DNA of 10,297 nt from an uncultured Clostridia bacterium. Lineage in GTDB: Bacteria > Bacillota > Clostridia > Oscillospirales > Ruminococcaceae. The notes under the pieces are model-generated. The model did not search any database and was not told the DNA's origin. It was given only the letters and a program-made list of their open reading frames with translations. The translations under genes and the position numbers were made by a program. This document shows positions 1 through 5,490 of this stretch, one piece after another; position 1 is the stretch's first letter, and the number at the start of each line of letters is the position of its first letter. Location of the stretch: assembly GCA_947632425.1 (NCBI GenBank), contig CANRPG010000054.1:1-10297 (forward strand), read 5' to 3'.

Positions 1-2392
1 GGTACCTGTCCTGCGGCGGCTCTTCTATTACCGACATATCCCTTATTCCGCTCATCGCCATATTCAGCGTGCGCGGTATGGGAGTCGCCGAAAGTGTCAG
101 AATATCTATCGAACTGAAAAGCTCCTTAAATCTCTCCTTCTGCTTAACGCCGAACCTCTGTTCCTCATCTATTATCGCAAGCCCTAAGTCTTTGAATACC
201 ACATCTTTCTGTACAAGCCTGTGCGTGCCTATAATTATGTCTATCTCACCGCGCCTAAGTTTCTTTATTATCTCTTCCTGCTGCTTCGGCGTGCGAAAAC
301 GGCTGAGCAGCTCTATATTTATCGGGAAGTGTTCAAACCTGCGTATAGCAGTCTGATAATGCTGCCACGCGAGTACGGTAGTCGGCACAAGTATCGCACA
401 CTGCTTTGAATCCATAACGCACTTGAACGCCGCCCTCAGCGCCACTTCCGTCTTTCCAAAACCAACATCGCCGCAAAGCAGCCTGTCCATCGGTATAGGC
501 TTTTCCATGTCAGCCTTTATCTCTGTAATGCTCCTCAGCTGATCGTCCGTCTCCTGATAGTCAAAACGCTCCTCAAAATCGCGCTGCCAGTCGTTGTCCT
601 CCGAGAACGCATACCCCTTTGAAATGTGCCTTTTCGCATATAGCGCAATAAGTTCGTTTGCCATGTCCTCAACGGCTTTTTTGGCGCGCGCCTTCGTGTT
701 TTTCCATGTCGGCGAGCCCAGCTTGTTTATCTTTACATTAGCATCGTCGCCGCCTACATACCGCGATATAAGATCCAGCTGCGTAACAGGCACATAAAGC
801 GTGTCGCTTCCCAGATATTTTATGGTTATGTAGTCTTTCGTCACTCCGTCAGTCTCAACCTTTGAAATACCTGCGTATCTTCCTATTCCGTATATGCTGT
901 GTACTACAGGGTCGCCCTCCGTTATGTCCGAAAGATTTTTAAGTGCCCCTGCCTTGTTAGAGCGGTGTTTTGTCCTCTGCTTTGAATTTATCGCCCTTAT
1001 CTGTGTCAGCAGTGCAGCCTTCGCATCAGGGTATTCAAATCCCCCCGAAACACTTCCTGCCTTTACGTATACCATGCCCGAAGATATTTCAGATATGTCT
1101 TCTAAAAGCGCCGCCCTTATACCCTGCTCTCTCAGATCCGATACCATTATCCCTGCCGTCTTTTCGCTTCCGCCAAGCACCACGCAGCAGTAATCGTTCT
1201 TTATAAGCGACTTCAGTTCTTCCACTAGATGTTTCAGATCGCCGCCCCAGCCCGAAGTCTGAAAGCACGATGCATTTATCAGCTTCTTTATCGGCGTCTC
1301 TGTGTGACCGCGCATGAACGTGTCAAGGTATATAAGCCTCTGCCTGCTCGCCCTCTCTAAAAGCTGCGATTCGTCAAACCAGAATTCCCCAAGCTCCTTG
1401 CACATCAGCCCGTCCGAGTACATCATCTTCAGATCCTCCGCCAGCTGACCTAAATACCCCTGCATCTTCTGCCTGCAATTTGCCAGTTCCGAGAACATCA
1501 CCATGCCGCCGCTGAAATAGTCCGTCACACAGTATGTCTTTTCGTATGCAAGCAGATAGTATTTGTCACAGCAGCTGAGCGCCGTGCCGCCCCGAATAAG
1601 CTGTATGTCATCGTATAAATGCTTCTTTGCAAGCTCCTTGTTTTTCCCCTTTGTAGACTTCGCCGCAGCCTCCAGCCTCTCGCAAAACTCCTCTGCTGAC
1701 GGGAAAATTATCTCTTTCGCAGGCGCAATAAGAGCCCTGTCCAGCCCCTCTGTCCGCCTCTGCGACTGTACGTCAAAATAGCTTATGCTGTCGCACTCAT
1801 CGCCCCATAGCTCTATTCTTATCGGCTGCGAGTAATTCACAGGGAATATGTCAATAATTCCGCCGCGTACCGAAAACTGCGCCGCACCCTCCGTCTGATC
1901 GCACCGCGTATAGCCTGCATCTATAAGCCGCCTGCAAAGCTCTCCAACGGGTATAACATCGCCGCGAGCTATCTCAAAGCTGTATTTTTCAAGCTCCTGC
2001 GGCGGTATGCAAGCCTGCAAAGCAGCTTCAGCAGTCGCCACTAAAACCGAGCATTTTTTGCTCTGTATCTTTGAAAGCGCCGCCAGCCGCTGCTGTTCGT
2101 ATTCGTGAGAAATGCCCTCAAACTGTGCAAAGCTTATCTCTTTTGAGGGGAATAAGCACGCCATTTCGCAGCCTGCCAGTTCGTTTATGTCAGATACAAA
2201 ACGCCGCGCCGCAGGTTCGTCATCGCAAATAAGGCAAACGCAGCCCAGGCGCGAGAGCGAAAGTGCCAGCTGCGCCTTGTGAATGTTGTAAACCCCCGTC
2301 AGACAAACAGGTACGTGCCCGTTAATGACGGCTTTTTTCAGCTCCGTGTAAAACGGCAGCCTGTCGCAAATGCGATAAAATATGTTGTCCAT
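1..2392 (-). CDS. mfd: Transcription-repair coupling factor Mfd (C-terminal part cut off by window edge)
   Basis: Mfd is a DNA translocase that removes RNA polymerase stalled at lesions and recruits UvrA for nucleotide excision repair. The first 797 codons are present and uninterrupted; family members have about 1150-1180 residues, so the last third (rest of translocase, TRG motif, UvrA-masking domain) lies outside. The N-terminal UvrB-like module shows QFSVRGGIIDIFPV starting near residue 172. The RNA-polymerase-interacting, CarD-like domain starts near residue 494 with DPVVHSIYGIGRYAGI. The translocase follows: Walker A GDVGFGKTEVA with Lys647, DEEQ box at 742-745, then LSATPIPRTL and the conserved RDMSVIEEPP segment. 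The N-terminal UvrB-like module lacks a Walker A, as is normal. Start chosen at ATG 2390-2392: AGGAG lies 6 nt upstream and the protein begins like known Mfd (MDNIFYRI). It is separated from pth by a 3-kb repeat island. Confidence 0.97.
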   Translation of the reverse strand, partial: MDNIFYRICDRLPFYTELKKAVINGHVPVCLTGVYNIHKAQLALSLSRLGCVCLICDDEPAARRFVSDINELAGCEMACLFPSKEISFAQFEGISHEYEQQRLAALSKIQSKKCSVLVATAEAALQACIPPQELEKYSFEIARGDVIPVGELCRRLIDAGYTRCDQTEGAAQFSVRGGIIDIFPVNYSQPIRIELWGDECDSISYFDVQSQRRTEGLDRALIAPAKEIIFPSAEEFCERLEAAAKSTKGKNKELAKKHLYDDIQLIRGGTALSCCDKYYLLAYEKTYCVTDYFSGGMVMFSELANCRQKMQGYLGQLAEDLKMMYSDGLMCKELGEFWFDESQLLERASRQRLIYLDTFMRGHTETPIKKLINASCFQTSGWGGDLKHLVEELKSLIKNDYCCVVLGGSEKTAGIMVSDLREQGIRAALLEDISEISSGMVYVKAGSVSGGFEYPDAKAALLTQIRAINSKQRTKHRSNKAGALKNLSDITEGDPVVHSIYGIGRYAGISKVETDGVTKDYITIKYLGSDTLYVPVTQLDLISRYVGGDDANVKINKLGSPTWKNTKARAKKAVEDMANELIALYAKRHISKGYAFSEDNDWQRDFEERFDYQETDDQLRSITEIKADMEKPIPMDRLLCGDVGFGKTEVALRAAFKCVMDSKQCAILVPTTVLAWQHYQTAIRRFEHFPINIELLSRFRTPKQQEEIIKKLRRGEIDIIIGTHRLVQKDVVFKDLGLAIIDEEQRFGVKQKERFKELFSSIDILTLSATPIPRTLNMAMSGIRDMSVIEEPPQDRY

Positions 2393-2425
2393 TTTGCTCT
2401 CCTGTCAGAATTTATGTACAGTATA
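2393..2425 (-). promoter_or_regulatory. mfd ribosome binding site and candidate -10 box
   Basis: AGGAGAG (minus strand, 2403-2397) lies 6 nt before the mfd ATG counted from AGGAG, a strong Shine-Dalgarno match. A TATACT hexamer (2425-2420) would put a start of transcription near 2413 and give a leader of about 20 nt. No good -35 box is visible; ATGGCA about 18 nt upstream is a poor match. The ribosome binding site is clear, the promoter is a guess. Confidence 0.45.
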
Positions 2426-2456
2426 ATTATTTCAAAGATTGAATGCCATTTTGAAG

Positions 2457-2505
2457 GTTAGAAGTTAGCTACTAGAGATTAGAAGTTAGATGTTAGATGT
2501 TAGAA
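2457..2505 (+). repeat. Heptad array, seven units (GTTAGAA type)
   Basis: Seven consecutive 7-bp units in perfect phase, mostly GTTAGAA or GTTAGAT, with ACTAGAG as the most diverged. This is the mfd-side edge of the island, 65 bp upstream of the mfd start codon. Confidence 0.85.
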
Positions 2506-2520
2506 ACGGTTTTTAAGGCT

Positions 2521-2564
2521 TTGCGCAAATTTTTCAAAACGCACATCTTGCCTCTTGCTTCTAA
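2521..2564 (-). repeat. TTGCGC core plus inverted heptads
   Basis: A TTGCGCAAATTTTTCAAAA core (2521-2539) is followed by three heptads in minus orientation (CATCTTG, CCTCTTG, CTTCTAA; 2544-2564). With the plus-oriented array at 2457-2505 it makes a 108-bp unit whose ends are heptads facing each other. A close relative of this core plus heptads sits at the other end of the island, ending at 5490. Confidence 0.7.
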
Positions 2565-2610
2565 AAGTAGACCGCAGGAACAGCAACGCCGCGCTAAACA
2601 TGCAAAAACA

Positions 2611-2645
2611 CTTCTGACCACTGACATCTGACTTCTTGCATCTAA
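2611..2645 (-). repeat. Heptad array, five units, minus orientation
   Basis: Five phased heptads: CTTCTGA, CCACTGA, CATCTGA, CTTCTTG, CATCTAA. Read on the minus strand they fit the NNAGANG-like consensus of the other arrays, with CCACTGA the most diverged. The reversed palindrome at 2647-2663 follows at once. Confidence 0.75.
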
Positions 2646-2646
2646 T

Positions 2647-2663
2647 AGCAGAATATACTTCCA
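2647..2663 (-). repeat. Palindrome family copy 1 (reversed, decayed)
   Basis: Contains GCAGAATATACTTCC, the reverse complement of the GGAAG-TATATT-CTGC form of the family. It is the only copy in this orientation and one stem is incomplete. Confidence 0.6.
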
Positions 2664-2822
2664 TCAGTTTCCCCGCGCATGACCCTCACCGCAACAGCGC
2701 ACCTGCCCACCAACCAATAGCAGCCAATTTGCCCCCTGCGGTACTGTCCTATCAAAAAGTTCACTTATTTACACTCTGTACAGCTATGAATGCCGCCGCA
2801 CAGCTTCAGAAAATAAGCCATT

Positions 2823-2999
2823 TTACTGCTCTTTTTGATCCGCCTGCAACTTGTCCAGCATCTTGCCGCATATGTCCATTTTCTCCGCGATTTCATTTAG
2901 TTTCTGTTGATTTTTCTCGGTCTGCTCCTTCAGCCTCGCCAGCTCTTTTTGCAGCTCCTCAGCCTCTTTGCGAAGCTCCTCAAACGTATTATCAGCCAT
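2823..2999 (-). CDS. Small coiled-coil protein, 58 residues, function unknown
   Basis: I do not recognise a family. The frame runs from ATG 2999-2997 to TAA 2825-2823. The protein is highly charged and helical: after MADNTFEEL it is rich in Glu, Lys, Gln and Leu with Leu, Ile or Met spaced as in a coiled coil (for example EELQKELARLKEQ at about 14-26), and has one Cys (residue 44). No signal peptide or membrane segment is visible. AAAGGG lies 6 nt before the ATG, a moderate ribosome binding site. The codons (GAG, CTG, AAG, GCG) look like those of the neighbouring genes, and the coding stretch holds none of the surrounding repeats, which supports it as a true gene. An opposite-strand frame across it is low-complexity Pro/Ala/Ser and is not credible. 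It lies between pth and mfd on the same strand. A dimeric helical adaptor would be a guess. Confidence 0.7.
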   Translation of the reverse strand: MADNTFEELRKEAEELQKELARLKEQTEKNQQKLNEIAEKMDICGKMLDKLQADQKEQ

Positions 3000-3017
3000 C
3001 TTTCGCCCTTTCCCTTC

Positions 3018-3023
3018 ATTATA
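3018..3023 (-). promoter_or_regulatory. Candidate -10 box for the small coiled-coil gene
   Basis: TATAAT on the minus strand, about 19 nt before the start codon, so the leader would be very short (about 12 nt) but would still hold the AAAGGG site. No convincing -35 box is present; the spacer region is the TGCGC-TTAC-GCGCA module. Confidence 0.3.
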
Positions 3024-3028
3024 ATATT

Positions 3029-3062
3029 ATTTGCGCTTACGCGCAGCCTGCGGAGCAGTTCA
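3029..3062 (-). repeat. Inverted copy of the TGCGC-GTAA-GCGCA module
   Basis: Reverse complement of the unit at 3534-3567: on the minus strand CTCCGCAGGC is followed by the hairpin TGCGC-GTAA-GCGCA (3032-3045). As RNA the loop would be a GNRA-type GUAA. It lies directly upstream of the small coiled-coil gene. Confidence 0.65.
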
Positions 3063-3116
3063 CCACTCCACTAAAGGCTCTTCTCTACTACAATTTGTAC
3101 TCCGCCCCATTACGTG

Positions 3117-3136
3117 CTGGCAGAATATTCTTCCAC
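3117..3136 (+). repeat. Palindrome family copy 2
   Basis: CTGGCAG-AATATT-CTTCCA. One stem position is mismatched (GGCAG against CTTCC). It is followed directly by minus-oriented heptads rather than by the usual CTCTCTT flank. Confidence 0.65.
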
Positions 3137-3137
3137 A

Positions 3138-3174
3138 CATCTTGCCTCTTGCTTCTATTTTTCTTGCTTCTAAA
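3138..3174 (-). repeat. Heptads, minus orientation
   Basis: CATCTTG, CCTCTTG and CTTCTAT in phase, a short T-rich slip, then CTTG and CTTCTAA again. Same units as at 2544-2564 and 5463-5490. Confidence 0.65.
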
Positions 3175-3229
3175 AGCTCACCGCCGCGCCCTTCGCGCTC
3201 TCCACATCTCACGCCGCACCCCATTACGC

Positions 3230-3354
3230 GCTGGAAATATATTCTTCCAGCGTCCTCTCTGTTGGGCGGTATGAGGGTCGGGATGTATTATTATCCTAGA
3301 AAAATCATATAATCCGCAGTACGGACAAGTCACAATTTCTGCCTCTTGCCTCTA
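3230..3354 (+). repeat. Direct repeat F, copy 1 (125 bp)
   Basis: Starts with palindrome copy 3 (3230-3251, GCTGGAA and TTCCAGC arms), continues through GGGCGGTATGAGGGT, then ATATAATCCGCAGTAC, and ends in minus-oriented heptads. It matches 4070-4194 over its whole length with scattered substitutions. Confidence 0.8.
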
Positions 3355-3430
3355 GCAGCTGAAGCAAGAAATGCACTTCACAACTTCAGCTCACCACCGC
3401 GCTCCCCAATACCTCATGCCACACCGTTGT

Positions 3431-3456
3431 GTTCTGGAAGTATATTCTTCCAGAAC
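3431..3456 (+). repeat. Palindrome family copy 4
   Basis: Perfect 10-bp arms GTTCTGGAAG and CTTCCAGAAC around TATATT. Relative to the GCTGGAAG/CTTCCAGC copies, both arms have changed together (TTC outside one arm, GAA outside the other), a compensatory pair. Confidence 0.8.
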
Positions 3457-3613
3457 TCTCTTTTCGTGCGGCTCGTGGGACGAGGAGAATTTATGGGTAT
3501 ATATAATTATAATGTATGTAAGTATAAGCGTTAAACCGCTCCGCAGGCTGCGCGTAAGCGCAATAAACTTCACACAGCGCATTTAATCTTAATAGCGCGA
3601 ACTCTCGCGTCAC
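3434..3613 (+). repeat. Direct repeat D, copy 1 (about 180 bp)
   Basis: Order: palindrome, CTCTCTT flank, GTGGGACG, an AT-rich block GGGTATATATAATTATAAT, then CCGCTCCGCAGGC with the hairpin TGCGC-GTAA-GCGCA (3549-3562) and the hairpin CGCGA-ACTC-TCGCG (3596-3609). A near-identical second copy lies 230 bp to the right at 3663-3843. The frames that appear in both copies are repeat artefacts. Confidence 0.85.
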
Positions 3614-3662
3614 ACTTCTCCACACCTCTCGCCCGAAAGCACGCGCCATACCGCGTCACGCG

Positions 3663-3843
3663 CTGGAAGTATATTCTTCCATCACCCTCTCTTCGTGCGG
3701 CTTGTGGGACGGGGAGAATTTTATGGGTATATATAATTATAATGTATGTAAGTATAAGCGTTGAACCGCTCCGCAGGCTGCGCGACAGCACAATAAATTT
3801 CACACAGCGCATTTAATCTTAATAGCGCGAACTCTCGCGTCAC
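3663..3843 (+). repeat. Direct repeat D, copy 2 (about 180 bp)
   Basis: Same module order as 3434-3613. It starts with palindrome copy 5 (TGGAAG-TATATT-CTTCCA, 3664-3681). The GTAA hairpin has decayed here (GCGCGACAGCACA instead of GCGCGTAAGCGCA), while the CGCGA-ACTC-TCGCG hairpin at 3826-3839 is intact. Confidence 0.85.
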
Positions 3844-3857
3844 AACTACCGCGCACT

Positions 3858-3878
3858 GCTGGCAGTATATTCTGCCAT
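3858..3878 (+). repeat. Palindrome family copy 6 (GGCAG/CTGCC form)
   Basis: TGGCAG-TATATT-CTGCCA. Both stem positions differ from the GGAAG/CTTCC form, so pairing is kept. It follows ACAACTACCGCGCACTGC, an upstream flank also seen at 4731-4748. Confidence 0.8.
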
Positions 3879-3915
3879 CGCTCTCTTTGTGCACCTAGTG
3901 TGAGGTATATTTATA

Positions 3916-4013
3916 TAGAGGTCAGAAGTGAGAAGTTAGAGGTTAGAAATATTTCTATAACCTTTGCGCCTGCTTTTCATACCTGCGGTTTAGATAGAAG
4001 CAAGAGGCAAGAA
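3916..4013 (+). repeat. Heptad module G, copy 1 (98 bp)
   Basis: Five phased heptads (TAGAGGT, CAGAAGT, GAGAAGT, TAGAGGT, TAGAAAT; 3916-3950), then the core TTTGCGCCTGCTTTTCAT (3963-3980), then TAGATAGAAGCAAG and further heptads to 4013. The module has four copies in the island. Confidence 0.85.
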
Positions 4014-4069
4014 CCACTCTCTAACGTATCACGCACCACCCCCAAAAATCCTCGCCACACCCACGTGCA

Positions 4070-4194
4070 GCTGGAAGAATATTCTTCCAGCCACTCTCTT
4101 TCGGGCGGTATGAGGGTGGGGATATATTATGATCCCAGAAAATCTTATAATCCGCAGTACAGACTAATCCAAAAATCTTTCCTCTTGCTTCTAA
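4070..4194 (+). repeat. Direct repeat F, copy 2 (125 bp)
   Basis: Counterpart of 3230-3354. It starts with palindrome copy 7 (4070-4091), which is a perfect 22-bp palindrome with arms GCTGGAAG and CTTCCAGC around AATATT. It ends with minus-oriented heptads CCTCTTG and CTTCTAA. Confidence 0.8.
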
Positions 4195-4253
4195 CGGCTC
4201 ACCACTCCGACAAAATACACCACCCAAAAAGTCGTGCCTACTCCAAGCACCTT

Positions 4254-4272
4254 TGGAAGTAAATTCTGCCAG
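4254..4272 (+). repeat. Palindrome family copy 8
   Basis: TGGAAG-TAAATT-CTGCCA: one uncompensated stem mismatch and a changed centre, so a partly decayed copy. About 120 bp of sequence with no match elsewhere in the window follows (4274-4390). Confidence 0.6.
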
Positions 4273-4400
4273 CGTTTTCACTTTTGCAGCGATATGTAGG
4301 GGTCACATTTATAATACGTTCTTTGAGAAAACCCAAACTGTTTTTCCTGCACTTTTGCGCGCGCAACAGCTTTGTGAAAAATCCACACATCTTGCCCTAT

Positions 4401-4498
4401 TAGATGTTAGAAGTTAGATGTAAGATGTTAGAAACGGTTTTGAAACATTTGCGCCTGCTTTTCATTTCTGCGGTTTAGATAGAAGCAAGAAGCAAGAA
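4401..4498 (+). repeat. Heptad module G, copy 2 (98 bp)
   Basis: Five phased heptads (TAGATGT, TAGAAGT, TAGATGT, AAGATGT, TAGAAAC; 4401-4435), the TTTGCGCCTGCTTTTCAT core, then TAGATAGAAGCAAGAAGC. Preceded by CATCTTGCCCTA. Closest to copy 4 at 5326-5423. Confidence 0.85.
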
Positions 4499-4538
4499 CC
4501 GCGCATTACCCCAAAATATCCTCGCCACTTCACACGCC

Positions 4539-4681
4539 GCTGGAAGCATATTCTTCCAGCATTCTCTCTTCAGGCGGCTTGTGGGGAGGGATTTTTAGAC
4601 ATGCGCTTTGTTGTTAAGCACACATTGACCGACTGCTTGCTGGCGGTCAACGTGTGCGCACCTGCGCCGCGCGTAAGCGCA
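4539..4681 (+). repeat. Direct repeat E, copy 1 (about 143 bp)
   Basis: Palindrome copy 9 (GCTGGAAG-CATATT-CTTCCAGC, 4539-4560), GGCGGCTTGTGGGGAGGGAT, ATGCGCTTTGTTGTTAAG, a 14-bp hairpin (4618-4657), then the GCGC-GTAA-GCGC module (4669-4680). The same order recurs at 4866-5010. Confidence 0.85.
4618..4657 (+). repeat. Inverted repeat, 14-bp arms, 12-nt loop
   Basis: Arms GCACACATTGACCG (4618-4631) and CGGTCAACGTGTGC (4644-4657) match at 13 of 14 positions. No T-run follows on either strand, so this is not a standard intrinsic terminator. Confidence 0.75.
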
Positions 4682-4772
4682 ATAAACTTCACACAGCGCA
4701 TTTAATCTTAATAGCGCGAACTCTCGCGCCACAACTACCGCGCACTGCTGGCAGTATATTCTGCCATCGCTC
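4661..4772 (+). repeat. GTAA/CGCGA hairpin module, copy 3, with palindrome copy 10
   Basis: GCGC-GTAA-GCGC (4669-4680), CACACAGCGCATTTAATC, CGCGA-ACTC-TCGCG (4715-4728), then palindrome copy 10 (TGGCAG-TATATT-CTGCCA, 4749-4766). From 4681 on it matches 3791-3880 closely, showing that the right half of repeat D has been joined to repeat E. Confidence 0.8.
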
Positions 4773-4865
4773 TTTTTTGTAGGGTGTTTCGAGGGTGGGG
4801 AATAATTAGTTATAAATAACAGCCTGCAAAATTACGCTGTGTATTTGCTTTAAACCGTCCCGCGA

Positions 4866-5010
4866 ACTGGAAGTAAATTCTTCTAGCCATCTCCCTGTTG
4901 GGCGGCTTGTGGGGAGGGATTTTTAGATATGCGCTTTGTTGTTAAGTACACATTGACCGACTGCTTACTGGCGGTCAACGTGTGCGCTCCTGCGCCGCGC
5001 GTAAGCGCAA
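4866..5010 (+). repeat. Direct repeat E, copy 2 (about 145 bp)
   Basis: Starts with palindrome copy 11, partly decayed (TGGAAG-TAAATT-CTTCTA, 4868-4885), and otherwise follows 4539-4681 closely, including the hairpin at 4948-4985 and GCGC-GTAA-GCGC at 4997-5008. After 5010 the match to the D-type tail stops. Confidence 0.85.
4948..4985 (+). repeat. Inverted repeat, second copy of the 4618-4657 hairpin
   Basis: Arms ACACATTGACCG (4948-4959) and CGGTCAACGTGT (within 4972-4983) around a 12-nt loop. The stem is slightly shorter than in copy 1 because one end base changed without compensation. Confidence 0.7.
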
Positions 5011-5067
5011 ACAATTAACACACTAAAAACAATGCTCTAAGCTATAATTCACAACATCTTGCCCTAC

Positions 5068-5164
5068 TAGAGGTCAGAAGTGAGAAGTTAGAGGTTAGAA
5101 ATATTTCTATAACATTTGCGCCTGCTTTTCATTCCTGCGATTTACAAGAGGCAAGAAGCAAGAA
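5068..5164 (+). repeat. Heptad module G, copy 3 (97 bp)
   Basis: Heptads TAGAGGT, CAGAAGT, GAGAAGT, TAGAGGT, TAGAAAT (5068-5102) identical to those of copy 1, then the TTTGCGCCTGCTTTTCAT core and AAGAGGCAAGAAGCAAGAA. Preceded by CATCTTGCCCTA as in copy 2. Confidence 0.85.
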
Positions 5165-5217
5165 ATACGCCTCACTACCACAGTTACCACCCCAAAACCC
5201 TCGCCATCTCACGCGCT

Positions 5218-5239
5218 GCTGGCAGTATATTCTGCCAGC
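5218..5239 (+). repeat. Palindrome family copy 12 (GGCAG/CTGCC form)
   Basis: Perfect 8-bp arms GCTGGCAG and CTGCCAGC around TATATT. Flanked upstream by ACCACCCCAAAACCCTCGCC and downstream by CTCTCTT and a GGGTGGGTGGG tract; these outer C-rich and G-rich flanks could extend the pairing imperfectly. Confidence 0.8.
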
Positions 5240-5325
5240 ACTCTCTTCTACGCTAAGGTTCGTGGGTGGGTGGGAAATCTAATTATATACATCTTCTACA
5301 TCGCAGATATAAAGAGCGGCCCTAT

Positions 5326-5423
5326 TAGATGTTAGAAGTTAGATGTAAGATGTTAGAAACGCTTTTACAACCTTTGCGCCTGCTTTTCATTTCTGCGGTT
5401 TAGATAGAAGCAAGATGCAAGAA
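5326..5423 (+). repeat. Heptad module G, copy 4 (98 bp)
   Basis: Heptads identical to copy 2 (TAGATGT, TAGAAGT, TAGATGT, AAGATGT, TAGAAAC; 5326-5360), core, then TAGATAGAAGCAAGATGC. It is followed by a TTGCGCGTAATTTTCAAAA core and inverted heptads to 5490. Confidence 0.85.
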
Positions 5424-5439
5424 ACAACTTTTTATAATT

Positions 5440-5490
5440 TTGCGCGTAATTTTCAAAATGCTCATCTTGCTTCTTGCCTCTTGCTTCTAG
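5440..5490 (-). repeat. TTGCGC core plus four inverted heptads at the pth stop
   Basis: CATCTTG, CTTCTTG, CCTCTTG, CTTCTAG in phase (5463-5490). The last unit contains the pth stop codon (5487-5489). With 2521-2564 this marks matching ends of the island. Confidence 0.75.

Larger units (their letters stand above)
2457..5490. repeat. Mosaic repeat island between pth and mfd
   Basis: About 3 kb that is non-coding apart from one small gene (2823-2999). It is built from heptad arrays, a 12-copy palindrome family, paired longer direct repeats and small hairpins, listed separately below. The modules recur in different combinations, which suggests repeated insertion, duplication and recombination of a few element types. 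Reading frames that cross it are poor: they change composition at module borders, and two of them start with the same residues only because they fall in two copies of one direct repeat. No transposase, integrase or reverse transcriptase is seen, so any mobility would depend on enzymes elsewhere. Stretches without a repeat I could match are 2665-2822 and 4274-4390. Confidence 0.85.

Noticed and set aside
2636..3274. A 212-codon plus-strand frame
   Set aside because: It runs antisense to the small coiled-coil gene and across heptads and palindromes, with low-complexity Pro/Ala/Ser/Leu composition and no ribosome binding site.
3391..3812. Two similar minus-strand frames (3391-3582 and 3570-3812) that start with the same residues
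   Set aside because: They fall in the two copies of direct repeat D; the similarity is at DNA level, the frames diverge into palindrome and flank sequence, and no ribosome binding site is present.
3900..4262. Plus-strand frame with EVRSEKLEVRN
   Set aside because: This peptide is a translation of the heptad array, a known kind of artefact of such repeats.
3117..5239. CRISPR array
   Set aside because: Repeat spacing varies from about 110 to 350 bp, repeats diverge, the DNA between them is itself repeated, and no cas gene is seen.
3431..5239. Integron attC array
   Set aside because: The palindromes lack the paired GTTRRRY/RYYYAAC ends (only one copy ends in GTT/AAC), no cassette genes lie between them and no integrase is visible.
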